Origin: Planctomycetaceae bacterium
GTDB lineage: Bacteria > Planctomycetota > Planctomycetia > Pirellulales > PALSA-1355
DNA: 37,823 nt
Direction: 5' to 3'
Assembly (NCBI GenBank): GCA_003153375.1
Contig: PLYM01000161.1
Span: 19,839-57,661, forward strand
The notes beneath the pieces were generated by a model. It ran no database searches. It was not told the DNA's origin and worked only from the letters and a program-made list of their open reading frames with translations. The translations under genes and the position numbers were made by a program. Positions 1 to 5,748 of the stretch are shown one piece after another. Every line of letters starts with the position of its first letter. The first letter of the stretch is position 1.

Positions 1-1
1 G

Positions 2-1528
2 TTCGACTACTGCTGCTGCCACGCCAGCTTCGCTCTGCGCGAGCTGGGCATTCAGTCGATCATGGTCAACTCGAATCCCGAGACGGTCAGCACCGACTAC
101 GACACCAGCGACATGCTGTTCTTCGAGCCGTTGACCACCGAAGACGTGCTGAACATCTGCGACCGCGTGCAGCCCGACGGCGTGATCGTGCAATTCGGCG
201 GCCAGACTCCATTGAACCTGGCTCGGGCGCTGGAGAGCGCAGGGGTCAACATCATCGGCACCAGCGTCGACACGATCGAGGACGCCGAGGACCGCGAGAA
301 GTTCCAGCAACTTCTGATTCGCCTGAATCTCAAGCAGCCGGCCAACGGCATCGCCCGCACGATGGCCCAAGCGCGGGCCGAGGCGGCCAAGATCGGCTTT
401 CCGGCCCTGGTGCGCCCCAGCTTCGTGCTCGGCGGCCGGGCGATGGAAATCTGCTACGACCAATCACAACTCGAGCGGTTCGTGGCCGAAGCCTTCATCG
501 TGGCCCAGGGCCAACCGGTGCTGATCGACCGCTTCCTGGAAGACGCCATTGAAGTCGACGTCGACGCGATCAGCGACGGCCACCAGGTTGTCGTGGCCGG
601 CATCATGGAGCACATCGAAGAGGCCGGCGTTCACTCGGGCGATTCGGCCTGCGTGATTCCGCCCTATAGCCTGCAAGGGCCGATTCTCAACGAGATTCGC
701 GAAGCCACCCACGCGCTGGCCCGCAAGTTGAAGGTCGTGGGCTTGATGAACATTCAATATGCGATCAAGAAAGAGGACGGCCAACAAAACCTGTACGTGC
801 TGGAAGTGAATCCCCGCGCCAGCCGCACCGTGCCGTTCGTCTCCAAGGCCACGGGCATTCCACTGGCCAAGATCGCGGCCAAGGTGATGACCGGAGTGAC
901 GCTGGCCGAGTTGGGCTGCGAGACCGAACCGATTCCCAGCCACGTATCGATCAAGGAAAGCGTGTTCCCGTTCCGCAAGTTCGTGGGCGTCGACATCGTG
1001 CTCGGTCCCGAGATGCGATCAACCGGCGAAGTGATGGGCATCAGCGAGCATTTTTCGATCGCCTTTGCCAAAAGCCAGCTGGCGGCCGGCACCGTGTTGC
1101 CGATGAGCGGCACGATCTTCATCAGCGTCGCCCCACCGGCCAAGGAGCACATGGTCGGGCTGGCCAAGCGGCTTTCGGCGATGGGCTATCGGCTGATGGC
1201 CACCGAGGGCACGGCGCAGCGGCTGGAAGAAGCGGGCATCGAAGTGCAGCACGTCAACAAGCTGCAAGAGGGCCAGCCCAACCTGCTCGACTACCTGGTC
1301 GATGGCGCGATCCAACTGATCATGAACACGCCCAGCGGCAAAGGCGCCCGCACGGACGAAGGCAAGATCCGCTCGGCCGCCGTCGCCCGCGGCGTGCCCT
1401 GCATCACCACGATCCAGGCCGCCGACGCCGCCGTGCGCGCGATGGAAGCCTTGCGCACCGAAGAGATCACGGTCCAAGCCCTGCAAGACCGTTTTGCCTC
1501 CTTGGTCGAAGACAAATCAACCCGTTAG
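2..1528 (+). CDS. carB: Carbamoyl-phosphate synthase large subunit, C-terminal part
   Basis: This is the last 508 residues of the large subunit, which makes carbamoyl phosphate from glutamine-derived ammonia, bicarbonate and two ATP for arginine and pyrimidine synthesis in the cytoplasm. The gene is cut by the window start; the frame is open from base 2, and the ATG at 62 is internal because conserved CarB sequence (FDYCCCHASFALRE) lies upstream of it. The fragment has the NPETVSTDYDTSD segment at the start of the second synthetase half. It is followed by the second ATP-grasp domain (about residues 120-350; ALVRPSFVLGGRAME, LYVLEVNPRASRTVPF). The C-terminal MGS-like allosteric domain is about residues 385-500 (MATEGTAQRLEEAG, NTPSGKGARTDEGKIR). 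The family is usually about 1070-1090 residues, so roughly half is missing upstream. No carA is visible. Confidence 0.97.
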   Translation, partial: FDYCCCHASFALRELGIQSIMVNSNPETVSTDYDTSDMLFFEPLTTEDVLNICDRVQPDGVIVQFGGQTPLNLARALESAGVNIIGTSVDTIEDAEDREKFQQLLIRLNLKQPANGIARTMAQARAEAAKIGFPALVRPSFVLGGRAMEICYDQSQLERFVAEAFIVAQGQPVLIDRFLEDAIEVDVDAISDGHQVVVAGIMEHIEEAGVHSGDSACVIPPYSLQGPILNEIREATHALARKLKVVGLMNIQYAIKKEDGQQNLYVLEVNPRASRTVPFVSKATGIPLAKIAAKVMTGVTLAELGCETEPIPSHVSIKESVFPFRKFVGVDIVLGPEMRSTGEVMGISEHFSIAFAKSQLAAGTVLPMSGTIFISVAPPAKEHMVGLAKRLSAMGYRLMATEGTAQRLEEAGIEVQHVNKLQEGQPNLLDYLVDGAIQLIMNTPSGKGARTDEGKIRSAAVARGVPCITTIQAADAAVRAMEALRTEEITVQALQDRFASLVEDKSTR

Positions 1529-1654
1529 CTCTCCGCCTCGACGCGTGAAGAGTCGCGAGCACCGGAAAATCGGCGAGTAACGCAAACCGCCTGACGTGGC
1601 GAGCCGCGAGCGACGGGCGATTTCAGTCGGGGCTCAGTTCTTAGGAGACTTCGC
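1529..1654. other. carB-crcB intergenic spacer with repeat-like sequence
   Basis: This 126-base spacer is purine-rich and full of short GCGAG/CGAGC motifs, with a loose inverted pair (GAGCC near 1600, GGGCTC near 1630). It contains no recognisable fluoride riboswitch. An AGGAG at 1643-1647 serves the TTG start of crcB. The texture suggests a degenerate dispersed intergenic repeat, but that is an inference. Confidence 0.35.
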
Positions 1655-2050
1655 TTGCCTCTCGACGGCCCCTTCTGGCAGAAAATGGCCTGGCTGACCG
1701 TGGCCGGCGCGATCGGCACACTCTGCCGCTATGGACTCGGGGGTTGGGTGCAGCGGCTGATCCCCACGGCCTTCCCTTGGGGCACGCTGGCCGTCAATGC
1801 CACGGGCTGCTTCTTGTTCGGCATCGTCTGGTCGTTGGCCGAACAGCGGATGTTGATCAGCGGCCAGACCCGGTTGATCTTGCTCGTGGGCTTCATGGGC
1901 GCCTTCACCACGTTTTCCACCTTCGCCTTCGAGACCAGCCAGATGCTCGACGACGGCGAGTGGCTGCTGGCTGCTGGCAATATGCTGCTGCAGAACATTT
2001 CCGGCGTGATCCTGGTGCTGGCCGGCATCGCCCTGGGACGATTCTTCTAA
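1655..2050 (+). CDS. crcB: Fluoride ion channel CrcB/Fluc
   Basis: This 131-residue inner-membrane protein belongs to the CrcB/Fluc family, which forms dual-topology dimers that export fluoride. The size fits the family (about 120-130 residues) and four hydrophobic segments are visible. Family signatures are present: the WGTLAVNATGCFLFG segment (Asn of helix 2) and the GFMGAFTTFSTFAFE motif in helix 3, which carries the central Na+ site and pore-lining Phe residues. The start is a TTG with AGGAG seven bases upstream; no ATG gives a sensible N-terminus. A DUF190 gene follows after 31 bases, a common arrangement for crcB. The fluoride (crcB) riboswitch often found before such genes was looked for and not seen. 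Confidence 0.93.
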   Translation: MPLDGPFWQKMAWLTVAGAIGTLCRYGLGGWVQRLIPTAFPWGTLAVNATGCFLFGIVWSLAEQRMLISGQTRLILLVGFMGAFTTFSTFAFETSQMLDDGEWLLAAGNMLLQNISGVILVLAGIALGRFF

Positions 2051-2081
2051 TAGTTCAGATGAAACTCGCGGGGACGACCTG

Positions 2082-2423
2082 ATGAAACTGCCAAGCGAAG
2101 CCCAACTGCTCCGAATCTTCATCGGCGAGAGCGACAAGTATCACGGCCGACCGCTCTATGAAAAGATCGTCGAGGAAGCCCGATCGCGCGGGTTGGCCGG
2201 CGCCACCGTGCTGCGCGGCACCATCGGCTTCGGCGCCAGCAGCCGCATCCACACCGCCAAGGTGCTGCAACTTTCCGAAGACCTGCCAATGATCATCGAA
2301 ATCGTCGACGCCCCCGACCGCATCGCCGCCTTCCTGCCCGATCTCGACAACATGATCACCGAAGGTTTGATCACGCTGGAAAAGGTGAGCGTGATTGCGT
2401 ATCGGCATGATGCGAAGGCGTGA
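2082..2423 (+). CDS. DUF190 family PII-like protein
   Basis: This 113-residue soluble protein matches DUF190 (PF02641), small proteins with a PII/ferredoxin-like fold that are often encoded next to or fused with CrcB. Recognisable features are the N-terminal LLRIFIGESDKYHGRPLYE, the central GATVLRGTIGFGASSRIHTA and the LPMIIEIVDAPDRI strand-helix segment; it ends near SVIAYRH as family members do. The PII-like fold suggests a trimeric ligand-binding regulator, but no ligand or partner has been firmly assigned to the family. The gene lies 31 bases after crcB on the same strand and probably shares its transcript, so a role in fluoride handling is a reasonable inference. The ATG at 2082 follows GGGGACGACCTG, a weak ribosome-binding site. 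Confidence 0.9.
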   Translation: MKLPSEAQLLRIFIGESDKYHGRPLYEKIVEEARSRGLAGATVLRGTIGFGASSRIHTAKVLQLSEDLPMIIEIVDAPDRIAAFLPDLDNMITEGLITLEKVSVIAYRHDAKA

Positions 2424-2957
2424 CAAGCTGTCTATTCATCGTCTGACGTTGCGTGCAGGCTTCGCGTCACTCCCACGGACCGCCCGGCTTCGGTTGCCCT
2501 GCGATCAAGATTACCTCTGCCGAGTGTCTATCGCGAATACGCCTCTTTGGCTTGAAAAACTAAAACCTTCTTTGCGGCGCGAAGGGGCCGCAGAATGGAT
2601 CGGGACGAGTTGCACCTGCCAGTGATAAGGTTTGAGCTCAGCCAGCCGTTTCGGCTGATAAGCGTGGGCACCAACCTTCGTCGAATTGCTTCGCCATCCC
2701 GCTGGCCAGCTGCCGCCAGGCATTGAACGGAATTCGCCCAGCGTTTCCTGCCGGCAATACTCCCACCCGCTCAGCCTACTGCCGCCGCAATTTCTACCGC
2801 TTATATTGACACGGCGATGACTGTCCTCGTCGGCAACTTTGCGCAGGGCGCGTATCGTATGAAACTCGACGGCTTGTCGATATAGCTCTTCGCGTTCACT
2901 TACTTCGGCGCTCAAAATAGCGAGCAGGCGTCACGCGCGGCGGCAATGAGCGCCCTG

Positions 2958-2979
2958 TTCGGCGGATGGATCCGCCGAA
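2958..2979. repeat. 10-bp perfect inverted repeat
   Basis: Arms TTCGGCGGAT (2958-2967) and ATCCGCCGAA (2970-2979) are perfect complements separated by GG. No T-run follows on either side, so it is not an obvious intrinsic terminator. It could be a protein-binding site or a remnant of a small mobile repeat. Confidence 0.6.
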
Positions 2980-3272
2980 GGTTGGCGCACGACGCGTGAT
3001 GTAGCTGAACCGCACCGTCTTATGAATTACGTCTCAGCTTAACAAATCGTGGTTTTCCTGACATATAGGATGGGAAGCACCTAGCTTTTCGGCCAGCTGC
3101 GTTTTGGCCGCTAGAATCAAGCACGCTCGCCCATCCGTGTCGGCCGGCTTGTGCCGCCACACATTGTAGGATTCACCGGCGGCGTGACACCCGCTCATAT
3201 CGAGGGTGCAGGCTCACGCCTCGGGCGCCAGGAGTACCGGGGCGATTCCGCCAACCAGTGCTAGTCGCCCAG

Positions 3273-3314
3273 AAGCCCTCAGAATGCAGCCCTGCACTGA
3301 CATAAGGGCTTTTT
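3273..3314 (+). terminator. Candidate intrinsic terminator upstream of the sigma-like gene
   Basis: AAGCCCT (3273-3279) pairs with AGGGCTT (3305-3311) and the sequence runs into T3310-3314. A nested small hairpin (TGCA 3285-3288 with TGCA 3293-3296) fills the loop. The seven-bp stem followed by a five-T tract looks terminator-like, though the large loop makes it weaker than a compact hairpin. It would insulate the next gene from upstream transcription. Confidence 0.4.
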
Positions 3315-3367
3315 CGTTCCGCTCATGACGCCCGATTGAAGGGCGCCATGCTCGCCCAGGCATTGTG

Positions 3368-3421
3368 CCCGGGCGGTTGTGTTTACCCACATGACCGCCC
3401 GGGTGGGCGGTCTCTTTCTTT
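3368..3421 (+). promoter_or_regulatory. Attenuator-like leader with two mutually exclusive hairpins
   Basis: Hairpin A pairs CCCGGGCGGT (3368-3377) with ACCGCCCGGG (3394-3403), with an inner TGTG/CACA extension. Hairpin B pairs GACCGCCC (3393-3400) with GGGCGGTC (3405-3412) over a GGGT loop, followed by the pyrimidine run TCTTTCTTT. The two share bases 3394-3400 and cannot form together. Immediately after hairpin B comes the ribosome-binding site AAGGAGG (3422-3428) of the gene starting at 3438. This is the geometry of an antiterminator/terminator or of a switch that hides the ribosome-binding site. The pairing is seen directly; a regulatory role is inferred. Confidence 0.5.
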
Positions 3422-3437
3422 AAGGAGGTCGTCCCCC

Positions 3438-4091
3438 ATGATTTCTATCGTCAAACAGTCGCATCAGGTCAAAAAGGCTCAAGGGAACGTACGGTTTCTC
3501 GAAATGCTGCCAAGAATTCGCCGTCAGGCGCGTCTGGCCTTTCGCCGATTTTGTCCCGAGCGCAAAGACGAACTGGTTCAAGAGGTAGTGGCCAACGCCT
3601 TTTGCACATTTGTAGCACTAGTCCACTGCGGCAAGGCCGACGTCGCCTACGCCACGCCGCTGGCCAACTATGCGATTCGCCAGGTTATTGCCGGCCGACA
3701 AGTCGGCACGAAACCAAACCGTCGTGACGTCCTTTCGCCAAAGGCTCGTGCAGACTATGGGATCGTTGTCGAACGGCTGGACATGTTTGACGAAAAGCAA
3801 GGTGAATGGCGCGCCGCACTGGTTGAAGATCGTTGTGCCACGCCGGCGGACATCGCGGCAGCGCGGATTGACGTGGCGACCTGGCTTCATTCACTCACCC
3901 AGAGGAATCGCCGGATTGCCAAGGCACTGGCCAGGGGTGAAACCACGAGCGATGTAGCCCAGCAGTTCAAGTTGAGCTCGTCGCGAATCAGTCAGATCCG
4001 CGACGAGCTGAAGACGAGTTGGGAGAGCTTCCAGGGAATATGCCCAGCGGTTCAGCGTTTCCAGTGCCCCTATCAGCCAACTGCACAGTGA
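3438..4091 (+). CDS. Sigma-70-like / HTH DNA-binding protein of planctomycete type
   Basis: This is a 217-residue soluble protein. The N-terminal half (MLPRIRRQARLAFRRF, KDELVQEVVANAF) resembles sigma region 2 helices. The C-terminus (about residues 155-200: RNRRIAKALARGETTSDVAQ, then LSSSRISQIRDEL) is a clear helix-turn-helix of sigma region 4 type. The middle (VLSPKARADYGIVVERLD, CATPADIAAARIDVATWL) matches a form I associate with a paralogous family in planctomycete accessory regions. The start is set by the near-perfect AAGGAGG nine bases before the ATG at 3438; the frame is open further upstream, but that part overlaps the leader hairpins. It could be an ECF-like sigma factor or a sigma-derived regulator; the target is unknown. 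It stands alone in a less GC-rich stretch, which suggests horizontal acquisition. Confidence 0.7.
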   Translation: MISIVKQSHQVKKAQGNVRFLEMLPRIRRQARLAFRRFCPERKDELVQEVVANAFCTFVALVHCGKADVAYATPLANYAIRQVIAGRQVGTKPNRRDVLSPKARADYGIVVERLDMFDEKQGEWRAALVEDRCATPADIAAARIDVATWLHSLTQRNRRIAKALARGETTSDVAQQFKLSSSRISQIRDELKTSWESFQGICPAVQRFQCPYQPTAQ

Positions 4092-4173
4092 GCTGCAGGC
4101 CTCCCGGCAATCGTTCCAAGGCGAAAATCGCTAGCGTATCTGGGCCTCCAATAAAAACTCACACAGGAGCCAA

Positions 4174-4314
4174 ATGTACATGTTCATCGTCGTCTTGATC
4201 TTTATCGTGCTGGCCGTGGCTGCATGGCTGAGCGCTCCCACCGAACACCGCCGCCGCAACGGTTGTCGGTGTCCACGGCGCTGCGCTTGCCGTGGTCATT
4301 TTCACCGCCGATAG
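4174..4314 (+). CDS. Possible small membrane peptide (46 aa)
   Basis: An open frame of 46 codons begins with a strongly hydrophobic segment (MFIVVLIFIVLAVAAWL) and continues with a basic, Cys-rich tail (RRRNGCRCPRRCACRG). AGGAG at 4165-4169 is four bases from the ATG at 4174 and ten from a second ATG at 4180. The hydrophobic start and ribosome-binding site argue for a real membrane peptide. The tail composition argues against it, or suggests a frameshift: another frame continues with a second hydrophobic stretch (TVVGVHGAALAVVIFTA) up to the palindrome. No family is recognised, so this may be a remnant of a decayed gene. Confidence 0.3.
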   Translation: MYMFIVVLIFIVLAVAAWLSAPTEHRRRNGCRCPRRCACRGHFHRR

Positions 4315-4362
4315 CTCGGCAGTTTCTCGCGGTCATGCGGCAAGGCACGTTGGGGCAATCAA

Positions 4363-4404
4363 CAAGCAGCTCCCCCGACGAGGACTCGTCGGGGGAGCTG
4401 CTTG
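4363..4404. repeat. 20-bp perfect palindrome with 2-base centre
   Basis: The left arm 4363-4382 (CAAGCAGCTC then CCCCGACGAG) and the right arm 4385-4404 are perfect reverse complements separated only by GA. As RNA or single-stranded DNA it would form a very stable hairpin with a GGAC tetraloop. No T-run follows on either side. It lies in a non-coding, accessory-looking stretch. It may be a mobile hairpin repeat, a terminator lacking a U-tract, or a recombination or binding site. Confidence 0.75.
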
Positions 4405-4752
4405 AAGTGGGCTCCCAGACCAAGCATGATTCAACACCGCCGGTGATCGAAGCGAACGTCAGTGGCATCGCCGCCTGTTGAGTCTGCCAGATTTGATCTC
4501 TCATCTCCAAGCGAAGAGTCATTGCAGCGCGGCTAGCACCCTGATTAGCCGGATCACACCGGGTCGACAACATGCTGAACGGCAGGATCCTCACACACGC
4601 AATGCTGGCAGGGAACCACTTCGTGTAGCAGAGTGTAGTTAATCCCCCCTGAAACCGCCGCGATTGGCCGAAGTTACGCGGATGGCGCGGAGCTGGTGAA
4701 TCCGTGCTTTTATGGGATTTTTGTCGCTGATCCAGCCGCTAGGCTCCGTTTG
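4405..4752. other. Non-coding stretch between palindrome and acidic-protein gene
   Basis: About 350 bases hold no open frame with coding character on either strand and no recognisable RNA. The base composition is more AT-rich than the flanking core genes. The minus-strand frame 4202-4594 spans the palindrome but has no family resemblance. It is probably intergenic or decayed sequence. Confidence 0.4.
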
Positions 4753-5712
4753 TTAATCGTTGTCGTCGATCTTGGCTTCGATCAGCTTGTCGATGCGCGT
4801 CGCCACGCGCTCGATCGCCTCGTTGGCTACCAGTTCCGCTCCCTGAACCGTCACCTCCAGAAACACCCGCGGAGTCGATGCACCTTCGCCCCCTTGTTGC
4901 TCAAGTGGAATCGGCAGGTAGTTCACCCTCGGCGCGGGCCGTGAACCGCCGGTCCGCGGGGCAACGCGCTCTCCAGGCGAATCCGCGAATGGGCCTTCGT
5001 CGGGTGCTTCCCCTGGCGCGATCGTGATCTTGATCAAGTCATTCGGCCGTACGACGGATTCATCGGCAGGATCGCCTTCGTCGGCTGGTGCGTCCGCGCC
5101 ACTGTCCTGCTCGTCAAACCCATCGCCGTCACTGGCCGGTTGGATCGATGCGAAGTCGTCAGACAAGGTATCGCCACCACTCTCGGTGGGAAAATCGCTC
5201 TCAGACGAGATGTCCGACACGCTGTCGGCCATTGGGCCGGGGAAGGCATCTGAGGAACCTGACAAGTCGTCAGGCAAATCCGGCGCCGCTGCGGATTCGT
5301 CAACACACAGTGCATCCCCCGTGGCGAAATCCGCGCTATCGTCGAAAAGCTCCGGCAACCCGTCTTCGGAATTCTCAGGCTCGTCGTTCGTATCATTCGC
5401 GTCGTCGAAATCTCCGCTCGCGCCGTGCACCAGTCGCAACGCGGCATCGACCTGGTGCTTTTGTTCCGCGGCATTTCTTTTCAGCGGCTGTAAGGGGCGT
5501 CCGGCTTCGTTCGCCGCATCGCGGGCATTAGTGGGCTGGTTGTCGTCCAGTCCAAACTTCCATTCTTGGAAACCGGCTGACGAAGAAGCGTGCCGAATCA
5601 GCAGCGTGCACGCTGTTAACACCGATCGTGCAGGGGCGACTTTAGCAATCGCCCGACGGAATTGCGCTATGTCAAATCGGCCACTTGACAAGCAGGGCGC
5701 TGAGCAGCGCAA
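4753..5712 (-). CDS. Hypothetical acidic, Asp/Ser/Glu-rich protein
   Basis: This 319-residue frame is not recognised. Residues 1-95 are mixed, with a basic start. Residues about 100-240 are low-complexity and strongly acidic (runs such as DFDDANDTNDEPENSEDGL and DEQDSGADAPADEGDPADES). The C-terminal 80 residues look folded, ending in VFLEVTVQGAELVANEAIE and then RVATRIDKLIEAKIDDND, a strand plus helix. There is no clear signal peptide or membrane segment. The only upstream start is a TTG at 5712 with GGTGA six bases before it; no ATG occurs until the acidic region. A Ser-rich 278-codon frame runs antisense, but the minus frame is preferred because its C-terminus has normal protein composition. 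The gene is 36 bases downstream of the amidohydrolase and may be co-transcribed. Existence is fairly likely; function is unknown. Confidence 0.5.
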   Translation of the reverse strand: MRCSAPCLSSGRFDIAQFRRAIAKVAPARSVLTACTLLIRHASSSAGFQEWKFGLDDNQPTNARDAANEAGRPLQPLKRNAAEQKHQVDAALRLVHGASGDFDDANDTNDEPENSEDGLPELFDDSADFATGDALCVDESAAAPDLPDDLSGSSDAFPGPMADSVSDISSESDFPTESGGDTLSDDFASIQPASDGDGFDEQDSGADAPADEGDPADESVVRPNDLIKITIAPGEAPDEGPFADSPGERVAPRTGGSRPAPRVNYLPIPLEQQGGEGASTPRVFLEVTVQGAELVANEAIERVATRIDKLIEAKIDDND

Positions 5713-5748
5713 CGAATCACCATCGACAAAGGCTCGCGCGGCGCCGAT

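Larger units (their letters stand above)
2424..3437. other. Gene-poor intergenic stretch before the sigma-like gene
   Basis: About 1 kb has no convincing gene. Base composition is less GC-rich than the flanks, codon structure is absent, and open frames on both strands (for example minus 2511-2915) resemble no family and have Ser/Arg-rich random composition. The stretch contains a 10-bp inverted repeat at 2958-2979, a terminator-like structure at 3273-3314 and the hairpin leader at 3368-3421. No tRNA, tmRNA or recognisable riboswitch was found. The last 300 bases are rich in local pairing and could be a structured leader RNA. Confidence 0.5.

Noticed and set aside
1529-1654. Fluoride riboswitch before crcB
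   Set aside because: The conserved pseudoknot segments typical of the crcB motif could not be found in the 126-base spacer.
2511-2915. 134-codon minus-strand frame
   Set aside because: No recognisable family, no ribosome-binding site and random composition; treated as non-coding.
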